A stretch of 64,000 bases of DNA from Sulfitobacter sabulilitoris (lineage in GTDB: Bacteria > Pseudomonadota > Alphaproteobacteria > Rhodobacterales > Rhodobacteraceae), in assembly GCF_005887615.1 (NCBI RefSeq), contig NZ_VANS01000001.1, forward strand, positions 1,351,415 through 1,415,414, in the 5' to 3' direction. The notes below the pieces were generated by a model, which was not told where the DNA came from, did no database searches, and saw nothing but the letters and a program-made list of their open reading frames with translations. The position numbers and the translations under genes are program-made. Below are positions 36,884-46,895 of this stretch, piece after piece. The first letter of the stretch is position 1; each line of letters starts with the position of its first letter.

Positions 36884-36947
36884 AACCTGATCGGTTTCCT
36901 TCCGGGAAAACGGTTCGAAGTTTGCGACAATCGCGCCGCTGCCGGTC

Positions 36948-37760
36948 TCAGTTCATGGCCGCAAAGACGCATCCGTCCGAGATCAACTCGGGCGGTGTCA
37001 GGCACAGCCCCCGCGCCACCTGGAATGCGGCCAGCACTTTTGGCACATAGTCGCGCGTTTCGGCAAAGGGCGGCACGCCGCCATGCTTGCGCAGCGATCC
37101 TTCGCCGGCATTGTACCCCGCAAGTACCAGTATCGGATCGCGGTCGAACTCCTGCATCAGCCAATGCAGGTATTTGACACCCCCCGCGATGTTGTCCGGC
37201 GCGACCATGCTGTCCTTGACGCCAAACCGCGCGGCCGTGTCGGGCATCAGTTGCATCAGCCCCCGCGCCCCCGCTCCGCTGACCGCCGCCGGGTTGCCCG
37301 ACGATTCCACCGAGATCACCGCCAGCACCAGCGCGGGCGACACCTCTGTGCCGATGGTGGATTTCAGGATATGGATGCCGTTCGCCTTGGCGATCGCCTG
37401 CATCTGCTGCATTCGGGGGGCGGCCACCCGGCCCGACGTTCCCGCCAGCGCCGTCATTGCCGCCTGCAACCGCCCCGGCCCCGCCTTGTCCGCCTGTGGC
37501 GAAACCTTGTCCCAGAACCAGCCGTATTGCCCCACGGCTCCGGGCGGCAGCGCGGGGCCTTCGGCTGGCGCGGCGGCACGCGGCGGCGGCGCTGCCTGCA
37601 CGGTCGGGTCGATCTGCACGGTGATCCGCTTGCCGACGCCACCTTTGGGCACCTTGATACGCTTCGCTTCGAATTCGGGGAAAGGTTTCGGGGTGTCGGG
37701 CCAGACCGGTGCGGCCAAAAGCCCGCCCGCAATCAGGGACAGAACCATCACAATACGCAT
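36948..37760 (-). CDS. Lytic murein transglycosylase (SLT family)
   Basis: A 270-residue exported protein with a signal peptide (MRIVMVLSLIAGGLLAAPVW). A low-complexity Pro/Ala region and a C-terminal soluble lytic transglycosylase domain follow: VISVESSGNPAAVS, with the catalytic Glu, GARGLMQLMPDTAARFG, and AGYNAGEGSLRKHGG. It cleaves peptidoglycan glycan strands. It is divergent from the tad pilus genes, and such enzymes often make room for envelope machines, but a dedicated role is only inferred from position. Confidence 0.9.
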   Translation of the reverse strand: MRIVMVLSLIAGGLLAAPVWPDTPKPFPEFEAKRIKVPKGGVGKRITVQIDPTVQAAPPPRAAAPAEGPALPPGAVGQYGWFWDKVSPQADKAGPGRLQAAMTALAGTSGRVAAPRMQQMQAIAKANGIHILKSTIGTEVSPALVLAVISVESSGNPAAVSGAGARGLMQLMPDTAARFGVKDSMVAPDNIAGGVKYLHWLMQEFDRDPILVLAGYNAGEGSLRKHGGVPPFAETRDYVPKVLAAFQVARGLCLTPPELISDGCVFAAMN

Positions 37761-38126
37761 TATGCCTGCTCGCACGTTGTTTTTTATCTTTGATCTTGCG
37801 CATAGCACAGTTGGCGGCCGCTCCGAACCCTCAAATCGGGGTCCCGATCAAGGCGCTTTCGCCACAATTGGCCCCGCGCCACCGCGCCGAATACGGGCAT
37901 ACATGTTTTATTAATTATTTTTCCATTACAAAACATAGGCTTAACAAAAAACCTCACATATTCCCTCTGCGGCCCAACATTCTCACATTTGTCGCCAAAT
38001 TCACGCCCCAATCGGACGGCTATATAGCGTCATACCAAGTCGAACAGGCCTAAACGAGAGAAACGGTCATCAAGGACGGCAGGGTACGAAAATGAAGCAA
38101 TCACTGATCCTTTGGAGGGACACACT
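37761..38126. other. AT-rich intergenic region upstream of the flp pilin genes
   Basis: This 366-nt region between the divergent transglycosylase and the first pilin gene has no convincing ORF. The stretch 37900-37960 is markedly AT-rich compared with the window. TTAA occurs at 37911 and TTAAC at 37941, too far apart for a full CtrA box, and a TATATA at 38020-38025 is a possible -10. It most likely holds the promoters of both genes. Confidence 0.6.
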
Positions 38127-38318
38127 ATGACAAAATTCATCAAAAACTTCCGCCGCGACGAAGACGGTGCCGTGACTGTTGACTGGGTTGTGCTGACAGC
38201 CGCCGTTGTCGGCCTGGCCGTTGCCGCCTACTCCTCGATCGAGACCGGCGCATCCAACCTGACATCCAACACCTCGACCTTCCTCGACGGTCGTAACCCC
38301 AACGGCACAACCGAATAA
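38127..38318 (+). CDS. Flp-type pilin
   Basis: A 63-residue prepilin. A short basic leader (MTKFIKNFRRDEDG) ends at Gly14, followed by AVTVDW and a hydrophobic helix (VVLTAAVVGLAVAAYSS), the Flp layout. The processing motif differs from the canonical G/xxxxEY: Asp and Trp replace Glu5 and Tyr6. A strong GGAGG site lies 8 nt before the ATG. The prepilin peptidase is encoded at 48379 and the secretion ATPase at 43482. It is followed by a strong terminator. Confidence 0.88.
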   Translation: MTKFIKNFRRDEDGAVTVDWVVLTAAVVGLAVAAYSSIETGASNLTSNTSTFLDGRNPNGTTE

Positions 38319-38346
38319 GATCGGTTGAACCAAGCCGAGTGACAAA

Positions 38347-38380
38347 GGGTCGCGTCCGCACCGCCGGACGCGGCCCTTTT
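38347..38380 (+). terminator. Rho-independent terminator after the pilin gene
   Basis: The arms GGGTCGCGTCCG and CGGACGCGGCCC form a 12-bp stem (one G-T pair) with a 6-nt loop, followed by TTTT. It starts 28 nt past the pilin stop. It would allow the pilin to be expressed as a short, abundant transcript, separate from the assembly genes, as is usual for major pilins. Confidence 0.85.
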
Positions 38381-38443
38381 CGATACAGATACAACATTTG
38401 ATCTGCTCGACCGAAATCGGGCCCGCATCGAAAGCGACACGGT

Positions 38444-38620
38444 ATGAAGAAGGTGTTCTGCAGACTTCTTGAAGACGACCGCGGTGCCGTGACCGTTGAT
38501 TGGGTCGTTCTGTGCGCAGGCGTCGTTCTTATGGCAGTGGTGATCTTTGACGCGATGCAGTCCGGATCGCTTGGCCTGGCCGATAGCATCACGGCTTACA
38601 TGGACGGCTGGGATTTCTAA
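38444..38620 (+). CDS. Second Flp-like pilin (58 aa)
   Basis: A 58-codon ORF resembling the first pilin. The leader MKKVFCRLLEDDRG ends at Gly14, exactly as in the first pilin, and is followed by the same AVTVDWVVL and a hydrophobic helix. The C-terminal part differs and is short (ADSITAYMDGWDF). It lies downstream of the terminator, so it has its own promoter or depends on read-through. It may be a minor pilin or a paralogue in decay. Confidence 0.75.
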   Translation: MKKVFCRLLEDDRGAVTVDWVVLCAGVVLMAVVIFDAMQSGSLGLADSITAYMDGWDF

Positions 38621-38770
38621 CACGGACCGACGCGCACATGATCATCACGACGCATGACGCGGGGCCCTGCCCTGCGTATCGAGCGTTCTGGATCAGGATC
38701 CTCGCGCGACGCGACCGCCCTGCATGCACCGGGTGCCGCAGACAAACCCCCGACACTCCCTTTTGTTGCC

Positions 38771-38788
38771 ACAATCGAATGCGATTGT
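38771..38788. promoter_or_regulatory. 18-bp palindrome upstream of cpaB
   Basis: ACAATCG-AATG-CGATTGT is a perfect inverted repeat with 7-bp arms, 58 nt before the cpaB start. Its short arms and 4-nt spacer fit a dimeric regulator site better than a terminator. The binding protein is unknown. Confidence 0.4.
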
Positions 38789-38846
38789 TTCCATAGATGA
38801 CAGGCCTGGCAGTTGAACAGGCGACACGCGATCATGAGGTGAAAAA

Positions 38847-39698
38847 ATGCGAATGCTATTCGGACTGGTGCTTTTGGTGGGTGTGGCACTCGCTGGTGGC
38901 GCCGTATACATGGCCAAGAATTACATCGGCGCCTACCAGCAAGAGCTGGCGCGCGAACGCGCCGCCCGAGAGGACGTCGTGCCGACAACCCCCGTTTTTG
39001 TTGCCGATCGCGCGCTGAAATACGGTGAGATCCTGAAAAAGGAAGACGTCCGCATGGTGAAATGGCCCGTCAATGCCATTCCCGAAGGCGTCTACACCGA
39101 CGAAGCCGCTCTTTTCCCCGACAACACCACCGAAGTTCGGCTGGTTCTGCGCGCGATGGAAAAGGACGAGGCGGTCCTGGCGGTGAAAGTGACCGAGCCG
39201 GGCGAGGACGCGGGCCTGACATCGCGGCTTGAGCGTGGTATGCGCGCCTTCGCGATCAAGGTGGACGTCGCCAGCGGCGTGTCCGGCTTTCTGCGCCCGG
39301 GCGACAAGGTCGACGTCTACTGGACCGGCCAGATCAGCCAGGGCAACACCCGCAGCGGCGTGACCAAGCTGATCCAGGCCAACATCAAGCTGATCGCGGT
39401 GGACCAGACATCCGGCGGCCAGTTCGACGAGGCCAACATCGCGCGCACCGTCACCGTCGCCGTCGCCCCGCACCAGGTCGCGGCCCTGGCGCAGGCGCAA
39501 TCGACCGGCAATCTGTCGCTCGCCCTCGTGGGGACGAATGACGACACCGTGGTCGGCTCGATCGAGGTCGATCAACGGTCGCTGCTGGGAATTGTGGACG
39601 AGGAACAGGTCGTCGAGGTGCAGAAAGAGAAAGTCTGCACCATCCGAACACGCCGTGGCGCGGAAGTGGTGGAAATCCCGATCCCCTGCACAAACTGA
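38847..39698 (+). CDS. cpaB: Flp pilus assembly protein CpaB/RcpC
   Basis: A 283-residue protein with an N-terminal membrane anchor (MRMLFGLVLLVGVALAGGAV) and a SAF domain (about residues 45-110). GFLRPGDKVDVYWTG and KLIQANIKLIAVDQ are CpaB-type motifs. It helps the outer-membrane secretin pore of the Tad machine. GAGG lies just upstream of the ATG. The secretin gene follows after 191 nt that contain a hairpin. Confidence 0.92.
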   Translation: MRMLFGLVLLVGVALAGGAVYMAKNYIGAYQQELARERAAREDVVPTTPVFVADRALKYGEILKKEDVRMVKWPVNAIPEGVYTDEAALFPDNTTEVRLVLRAMEKDEAVLAVKVTEPGEDAGLTSRLERGMRAFAIKVDVASGVSGFLRPGDKVDVYWTGQISQGNTRSGVTKLIQANIKLIAVDQTSGGQFDEANIARTVTVAVAPHQVAALAQAQSTGNLSLALVGTNDDTVVGSIEVDQRSLLGIVDEEQVVEVQKEKVCTIRTRRGAEVVEIPIPCTN

Positions 39699-39717
39699 TC
39701 AAAAACAACACCTTACC

Positions 39718-39744
39718 AAGGCGTCGCATCCATTGCGGCGCCTT
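39718..39744 (+). terminator. Hairpin between cpaB and the secretin gene
   Basis: AAGGCGTCGC and GCGGCGCCTT form a 10-bp stem (one G-T pair) with a 7-nt loop, beginning 20 nt after the cpaB stop. Only a short T-poor tail follows, so it is more likely an attenuator or RNA-stability element than a full stop. Confidence 0.5.
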
Positions 39745-39889
39745 GATTGCATTCGGTCTGTTGCGCAATGCCCACAGGGTCACCCACGGCGAAGCCATTG
39801 ATTCTTGCAATAAATCTGAAACTGACGCAGAGTGATGGTACATGGGCGATAAGACCCGTACCCGAGGCGTGATCAAAAAGGCAGGTCAC

Positions 39890-41332
39890 ATGAAAATTGA
39901 TAGACTTATGAAGGCAGCCCTATTTGGGCTGACACTCACCGTGAGCCCGATCGCCCTGCTCGCGCCGAATGTGGCGCAGGCAGAAACATTGCGCGTGGTG
40001 AAAAAGGGTACGGACACGATCTTGAACGTGCCGATGAACCGGGCCGTCGTGGTTGAAAGCGACATTCCGTTCTCGGAGCTCAGTATCGCCAATCCCGGTA
40101 TCGCTGATATTTCGTCGCTGTCGGACAGGACAATCTATGTTCTGGGCAAATCGCCCGGTCTGACGACGCTGACACTGCTCGACGCAACCGGGCAGTTGAT
40201 CACGAACGTCGATGTCCGCGTCGCAGCCGACATTTCGGAATTCAAGGAACGCCTGCGGCAGATCCTGCCCGGCGAAAAGATCGAAGTGCGCACCGCCAAT
40301 GACGGCATCGTGCTTTCGGGCATCGTGTCCAGCTCTTCGCGGTTGCAGCGCGCGCTTGATCTGGCCGAACGGTATGCCCCCGAACGCGTCTCGAACCTGA
40401 TGAGCGTGGGTGGCATCCAGCAGGTCATGCTCAAGGTCCGGTTCGCGGAAATGCAGCGTAACGTATCGAAATCGCTCAGCTCTTCTCTCGCGCTCAACGG
40501 GTCCATCTTTGGCGGCGACCTCGGCCTGAACGGCGGCACCGGTACATTGAACACATCGGGCGGTGTCTCCACCGCTCTGGGCGGTGCGGTTCCGGGATCG
40601 AACGCGAACGCGGGCGCCGTGGTCTTTGGCTTCAACGCGGGCTCGACGCAGGTCGGCATCCTGATCGAGGCGCTGGAGCAAAAGGGCGTGGTACGCACAT
40701 TGGCGGAACCCAACCTCGTGGCCCTGTCCGGCCAAGAGGCGAAATTCCTTGCCGGCGGCGAATACCCCGTCCCTGTCGCACAGGAAAACGGCACCATTTC
40801 GGTGCAGTTCAAACCCTTCGGGATCGAGCTGAACTTCGTTCCGCGGGTCGTGGACAAGGATCTGATCAACCTGGAACTCGAGGCCGCCGTGTCGGCCATC
40901 GACCCCACCAACGGCGTGACGTTGGACGCGGGCTTTGAAATCGCGGCCTTCAGCCGGCGTGAAACCTCGACCACGGTCGAGATGAGGGACGGCGAAAGCT
41001 TTGCCATCGCGGGGTTGCTGCAGGACGATTTCACCGACAGCAATTCGCAACTGCCCTGGCTCGGCGATGTGCCGGTTCTGGGCGCTCTGTTCCGCAGCGC
41101 AAGCTATCAGCGAAACCAGACCGAACTGGTGATCATCATCACCGCGCATCTGGTCACGCCGACGCGTGGCGAGGCGCTGGCCCTTCCAACCGATCGGATC
41201 CGCCCGCCGACCGAAAAGGATCTCTTCCTCTTTGGGCGCACCAGCCAGGATGTCGCGACGCCCACGCGTGGCGCAGCCGGCGAAGTGGCCAAGCAGGATT
41301 TCAGCGGCTCTTACGGCTATGTGATGGATTGA
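39890..41332 (+). CDS. cpaC: Flp pilus secretin CpaC/RcpA
   Basis: A 480-residue outer-membrane secretin. It has a signal peptide (about residues 1-31, ending NVAQA), an N-domain with DIPFSELSIANPGIADI, and a BON-like segment (EVRTANDGIVLSGIV). The C-terminal secretin domain has GVVRTLAEPNLVALSGQEAKF (split here as GVVRTLAEPNLVALSGQ and EAKF), GGEYPVPV, and VPVLGALFRSASYQ near the end. The ATG at 39890 starts the signal peptide. It forms the outer-membrane pore for the pilus. Confidence 0.94.
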   Translation: MKIDRLMKAALFGLTLTVSPIALLAPNVAQAETLRVVKKGTDTILNVPMNRAVVVESDIPFSELSIANPGIADISSLSDRTIYVLGKSPGLTTLTLLDATGQLITNVDVRVAADISEFKERLRQILPGEKIEVRTANDGIVLSGIVSSSSRLQRALDLAERYAPERVSNLMSVGGIQQVMLKVRFAEMQRNVSKSLSSSLALNGSIFGGDLGLNGGTGTLNTSGGVSTALGGAVPGSNANAGAVVFGFNAGSTQVGILIEALEQKGVVRTLAEPNLVALSGQEAKFLAGGEYPVPVAQENGTISVQFKPFGIELNFVPRVVDKDLINLELEAAVSAIDPTNGVTLDAGFEIAAFSRRETSTTVEMRDGESFAIAGLLQDDFTDSNSQLPWLGDVPVLGALFRSASYQRNQTELVIIITAHLVTPTRGEALALPTDRIRPPTEKDLFLFGRTSQDVATPTRGAAGEVAKQDFSGSYGYVMD

Positions 41333-41336
41333 TCGG

Positions 41337-42014
41337 ATGCAAAAACGCACACCTCTGGGAACTCTCACGCTGGCGGGCCTTGTGGCCAGTCTGGCCGCAT
41401 GCACCACAAGCAACGACCCGGTGCTGACCCAATTCCACCGCGAAGCAGGCGCGCTGACCGACGGCGGATCGTTTGGCGCGGCGAGCATGAACAACATGGT
41501 CGCCATGACAAACCCGCAACAATTCCGGCTGGATCTGGCCAAGCGGTTCGCCGCGGAAGTCGATTCGACGGTGACATTCGCCTTTAACAGCGCACAGCTT
41601 GAACCCGCCGCGCGCGCCGCCCTGACCCAGCAGGCTCAGTGGATCCGCCAGTTCCCCGAAATCCGGTTCCGCGTCTATGGGCATACCGACGCCGTCGGCT
41701 CTGCCGAATATAACAAGGCGCTTGGACTGCGACGTGCCGTTGCGGCCGTCAACTTCTTGAAATCTCAAGGGATCAACGGCGCCCGGCTCGAGGCGCTCGC
41801 GTCTTTCGGCGAAACGCGCCCGGTGGTCCCCACCCCGGGACGCGAGCGACTCAACCGCCGCACCGTGACCGAGGTCAGCGGCTTCGTCGGCTCCCACCCC
41901 GCGGTTCTGGATGGAAAATACGCCCAGATCGTGTACCGCGAATACGTCGCCAGCGCGATCCCCAAGTCGCAGTTGACCGGCACGGACGCCAGCGACCTGA
42001 CCACTGGACAATAA
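41337..42014 (+). CDS. OmpA-family lipoprotein of the tad locus
   Basis: A 225-residue protein with a lipobox ending at Cys22 (LAAC) and a C-terminal OmpA-like peptidoglycan-binding domain: VTFAFNSAQLEPAA, VYGHTDAVGSAEYNKALGLRRA and ERLNRRTV. It starts 4 nt after the secretin gene and precedes cpaE, the position of cpaD in the Caulobacter cluster. It may anchor the secretin to the cell wall, taking the role of the pilotin CpaD. That role is inferred from position. Confidence 0.88.
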   Translation: MQKRTPLGTLTLAGLVASLAACTTSNDPVLTQFHREAGALTDGGSFGAASMNNMVAMTNPQQFRLDLAKRFAAEVDSTVTFAFNSAQLEPAARAALTQQAQWIRQFPEIRFRVYGHTDAVGSAEYNKALGLRRAVAAVNFLKSQGINGARLEALASFGETRPVVPTPGRERLNRRTVTEVSGFVGSHPAVLDGKYAQIVYREYVASAIPKSQLTGTDASDLTTGQ

Positions 42015-42018
42015 TGCG

Positions 42019-42042
42019 TCTCGCGGCGTGATCGTCGCGAGA
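42019..42042 (+). terminator. Hairpin after the OmpA-family gene
   Basis: TCTCGCGGCG and CGTCGCGAGA form a 10-bp stem (one G-T pair) with a 4-nt loop, 4 nt past the stop. A second small hairpin, GGGCT-N5-AGCCC, follows at 42055-42069. There is no U-tract. A possible CtrA half-site on the minus strand (TTAACCA at 42201-42207) lies further on, before cpaE. The region may hold a new promoter for the rest of the locus. Confidence 0.5.
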
Positions 42043-42224
42043 TACCAAACAATTGGGCTGATTAAGCCCTAATCTCGCCCAGATTGACTGCAAGATTGCC
42101 TGCAATAGGATCACTATGTCCGGAGAAGCCGGATATGGGCCCACGCAGAGCATGATGTAGAGGCACCAACACCAAGCCCCCGCACTGGTCTGCCAAGCCC
42201 TGGTTAACAGAGGATGACTTGGCC

Positions 42225-43460
42225 ATGAGCAGCATGATGCCGCAACCCGATACCGCACCGATCGTCGCCTGCACGGTCAGCCGCGACGTCCAGAACTTCG
42301 ATCTTCTGATCGAGGACATGGAACAGGCCCTTGGCGAAAGCTGGGGGGATCTCGGATTTGCCGAAGCCCTGGCGTTCTTTGGCCAGCCAGAGGCGCAAAG
42401 CCTTGAATTCATTGCCCTTGCGATGGACGATGCGGATGAGGACAACCTGGTTCTGATGGGCGAAATCATCACGCAGGCCAAAAGCCGTGACATCAAGGTC
42501 ATCCTGATCGCCGAAGACATGACGCCCGCATCGCTGCATTCGCTGCTGCGCCAGGGCGCGGACGAATTCGTGCCCTACCCCCTGCCCGAAGGCGAACTGG
42601 GTCAGGCGATCGACCGCGTTCGGGCGGCCGAGGAGGTCGCCTCCGTCGCCGCGCAGGCTCCGGTCCTCAAGGCTGGCAGCCAGAAGGAAGGCGCGGTCAT
42701 CGTGGTGCACGGCCTGGCGGGCGGCACGGGCGCGACCACGCTCGCCGTGAACCTTGCGTGGGAACTGGCCACGGCGGAAAAGGAAGGCAACCCAAGCGTT
42801 TGCCTGCTGGATCTCGATTTCCAGTATGGCTCGGTCTCGACCTTCCTCGATCTTCCGCGACGCGAAGCGATCTACGAGATGCTGTCGGATACCGAGAACA
42901 TGGACGACGAGATTTTCGGCCAGTCCCTGCTGACCTACCAGGACAAGCTGCAGGTTCTGACCGCCCCCGCCGACATGCTGCCGCTCGATATCATTTCGTC
43001 CGAGGACATTGCGCGCGTTCTCGAGATGGCGCGCGGGCATTTCGACTACGTCGTGGTCGATATGCCATCCACGCTCGTGCAATGGTCCGAAACCGTGCTG
43101 AACGCCGCGCATATCTATTTCACGACAATCGAGCTCGACATGCGGTCGGCGCAGAACACGCTGCGCTTCAAAAGGGCGCTCCAATCCGAAGAGCTTCCGG
43201 TTGAAAAACTGCGCTATGTCATCAACCGCGCCCCCAAGTTCACCGACCTGAGCGGCAAGAGCCGGGTCAAGCGGATGTCGGAATCGCTGAGCATTTCGAT
43301 CGATGTGCATCTGCCCGACGGCGGCAAGCAAATCACCCAAAGCAACGACCACGGGATGCCGCTGGCGCTCTCGGCGGCCAAGAATCCGCTGCGCCGCGAA
43401 ATCGCGAAACTTGCCCATTCCATCCATGATCTCAACAACGACGAAGCCAAAGCGGCCTGA
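42225..43460 (+). CDS. cpaE: Pilus localisation ATPase CpaE/TadZ
   Basis: A 411-residue protein with an N-terminal receiver-like domain (about residues 15-130) and a C-terminal MinD/ParA-like ATPase. The nucleotide loop is HGLAGGTGATTLAVNLA, an atypical Walker A lacking the deviant Lys, as in TadZ. LLDLDFQYGSVSTFLD is the next conserved block. It positions the Tad machine at the pole. I chose the ATG at 42225; a TTG two codons upstream is possible. Confidence 0.92.
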   Translation: MSSMMPQPDTAPIVACTVSRDVQNFDLLIEDMEQALGESWGDLGFAEALAFFGQPEAQSLEFIALAMDDADEDNLVLMGEIITQAKSRDIKVILIAEDMTPASLHSLLRQGADEFVPYPLPEGELGQAIDRVRAAEEVASVAAQAPVLKAGSQKEGAVIVVHGLAGGTGATTLAVNLAWELATAEKEGNPSVCLLDLDFQYGSVSTFLDLPRREAIYEMLSDTENMDDEIFGQSLLTYQDKLQVLTAPADMLPLDIISSEDIARVLEMARGHFDYVVVDMPSTLVQWSETVLNAAHIYFTTIELDMRSAQNTLRFKRALQSEELPVEKLRYVINRAPKFTDLSGKSRVKRMSESLSISIDVHLPDGGKQITQSNDHGMPLALSAAKNPLRREIAKLAHSIHDLNNDEAKAA

Positions 43461-43481
43461 TCGGTTAAGGAAATCTAGCAG

Positions 43482-44918
<1,437 letters not shown>

Positions 44919-44929
44919 GGAACAGGAAA

Positions 44930-45892
44930 ATGAGCGCAGAACCAATTATCTATGGTTTGATTTTCGTCGGCGTGCTGGTGCTGGTCGAGGGCCTGTACCT
45001 GGTCGCCTTCGGCAAGTCCATCAGCCTCAACAGCCGCGTCAACCGCCGGCTGGAAATGCTCGACAAGACCGGCAACCGCGAAGAGGTGCTGGAAAAGCTG
45101 CGCAAGGAAATGCAGCAGCACATGAAATCGCGGTCGATTCCGCTGTATTCGCTGCTGTCGGAAAAGGCACAGAAAGCCGCGATCGCCTTTAGCCCCAAGC
45201 AGCTTATCATGTTGATGGCGGGCCTGGCCGTGATCGCCTTTCTGGGTCTGACCATCGGCACCGAAACAGAGCCGCCCGTGCGTGCCCTGCTCAGCCTCGG
45301 CATCGGGATCGGCGCGGTCTATTTCTGGGTCTCGTCCAAGGCGAACAAGCGCATGAGCATGATCGAGGAGCAATTGCCCGACGCGGTGGAGCTTATGGTG
45401 CGGTCCCTGCGCGTGGGCCATCCGTTTTCATCCGCCGTGCAGATCGTCGCCCGCGAGGTGCAGGATCCGCTGGCCACCGAATTCGGCATGATCGCGGACG
45501 AAAGCGCCTATGGCCGCGACGTCGGCGAGGCGCTCAAGGAAATGGCGGAACGTCTGGATATGCAGGATTTACGCTTTCTGGCCGTCGCCGTGACCATTCA
45601 GCAGCAATCGGGCGGCAACCTCGCCGAGATCCTGGCCGGACTGGCCAAGGTGATCCGCGCGCGCTTTCGCCTGTTTCGTCGGGTCAAGGCGATCACGGCA
45701 GAGGCGAAATGGTCAGGCAAGTTCCTGTCCGCCTTTCCGATCATGGCCCTGATCGTGATCAACGTCGGTGATCCGAATTATTACGACGAAGTGCGCGATC
45801 ACGCGATGTTCATTCCCGCCTGCTTCGCCGTCGGCATCTTTCTCTCGGTCAACCTGCTGGTGATGCGCGTTCTCACCGACATCAAGGTATAA
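44930..45892 (+). CDS. tadB: Pilus inner-membrane platform protein TadB
   Basis: A 320-residue type II secretion F-domain protein. Helices occur near residues 5-25, 95-115, 120-135, 270-290 and 300-320, and the cytoplasmic F-domain between them contains MIEEQLPDAVELMVRSLRVG and LRFLAVAVTIQQQSGGNLAE. It pairs with TadC to form the platform of the pilus machine. The ATG at 44930 has AAGGAACAGG upstream. Confidence 0.94.
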   Translation: MSAEPIIYGLIFVGVLVLVEGLYLVAFGKSISLNSRVNRRLEMLDKTGNREEVLEKLRKEMQQHMKSRSIPLYSLLSEKAQKAAIAFSPKQLIMLMAGLAVIAFLGLTIGTETEPPVRALLSLGIGIGAVYFWVSSKANKRMSMIEEQLPDAVELMVRSLRVGHPFSSAVQIVAREVQDPLATEFGMIADESAYGRDVGEALKEMAERLDMQDLRFLAVAVTIQQQSGGNLAEILAGLAKVIRARFRLFRRVKAITAEAKWSGKFLSAFPIMALIVINVGDPNYYDEVRDHAMFIPACFAVGIFLSVNLLVMRVLTDIKV

Positions 45893-45904
45893 GGATCCAC
45901 GAAC

Positions 45905-46891
45905 ATGGATTTTCTCAATTCAATCAGCACCATGGTGACCGATCTTCTGGGTCCGCTCGGGCCTATCATCCTGTTGGGTGTCCTGGGTCTGATCCTGGTC
46001 GTCATCACCGTTTCGTTGATGCTGAACCAGCCCGAAGACCCGATGGCCAAGCTCAAGAAATCGACGCAGAAACCCACCGGCAAGGAACCGTCCCAGCGGC
46101 TTCGCCAGGGCGAGCGCAATGAAAAACTCGAACGCTTCGCCAGCTTTCTCGAACCCCAGGACGTGGCCGCGCTCAGCAAGAAGGCGCTCGAACTGCGTCA
46201 GGCGGGTTACCAGAGCAAGGACGCGGTGCGATTTTTCCACTTCGCGCAAATGGCCCTCGGCCTGCTGGGTCTGCTGGCCGGTCTGGTCTACGTCAACCTG
46301 CTGGGCGGTGGCGAAGGTCTCAGCACGCAAAAGACCATGATTTATACCATCGTGCCGGGCGGCATCGGCTACTATCTGCCGATCTATTGGGTGACCCGAC
46401 GTGTCGCCGCCCGGAAGGAAGAGATCACACGCGGCTTCCCGGATTCGCTGGATATGATGCTGGTCTGCGTCGAAGCCGGTCAATCGCTTGACCAGTGCAT
46501 CGTGCGCGTGGCCAAGGAACTCCATGCCTCCTATCCCGCGTTGGCGCAAGAATTCGATGTCGTCGCTTATGAAATGAAGGCCGGCAAGGACCGGGTGACC
46601 GTTCTGAACGACATGGGCGAACGCTGCGGCGTGCAGGACGTATCGTCCTTTGTGACCGTTCTCGTGCAATCGGCCAGTTTCGGCACCTCGATCGCCGAAG
46701 CCCTGCGCGTGTATGCCGGGGAAATGCGTGACAAGCGCGTGATGCGCGCCGAAGAGGCCGCAAACAAGTTGCCAACCAAGATGACCCTAGCCACAATGAT
46801 GCTGACGGTGCCGCCGCTGCTGATCATCCTCGTGGGTCCTTCGGTGCACGGTATCACGCAACTGGGCAACATGGGCGCTGTAGGCCAATAA
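45905..46891 (+). CDS. tadC: Pilus inner-membrane platform protein TadC
   Basis: A 328-residue protein with the F-domain of type II secretion platforms. EITRGFPDSLDMMLVCVEAG, AGKDRVTVLNDMGERCGVQ and FGTSIAEALRVYAGEMRD are TadC motifs. It has membrane helices near residues 15-40, 115-130, 145-165 and 295-320. It follows tadB by 12 nt and precedes tadD by 4 nt. Confidence 0.94.
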   Translation: MDFLNSISTMVTDLLGPLGPIILLGVLGLILVVITVSLMLNQPEDPMAKLKKSTQKPTGKEPSQRLRQGERNEKLERFASFLEPQDVAALSKKALELRQAGYQSKDAVRFFHFAQMALGLLGLLAGLVYVNLLGGGEGLSTQKTMIYTIVPGGIGYYLPIYWVTRRVAARKEEITRGFPDSLDMMLVCVEAGQSLDQCIVRVAKELHASYPALAQEFDVVAYEMKAGKDRVTVLNDMGERCGVQDVSSFVTVLVQSASFGTSIAEALRVYAGEMRDKRVMRAEEAANKLPTKMTLATMMLTVPPLLIILVGPSVHGITQLGNMGAVGQ

Positions 46892-46895
46892 CCAT

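Noticed and set aside
37911-37945. Full CtrA box upstream of the pilin gene
   Set aside because: The TTAA elements at 37911 and 37941 are 26 nt apart, not 7, and lie in an AT-rich stretch where TTAA is expected.
38638-38796. 52-codon ORF between the second pilin and cpaB
   Set aside because: Cys/Arg/Pro-rich sequence with no signal or hydrophobic helix, no good ribosome binding site, and an end within the palindrome region. It looks like a chance frame.
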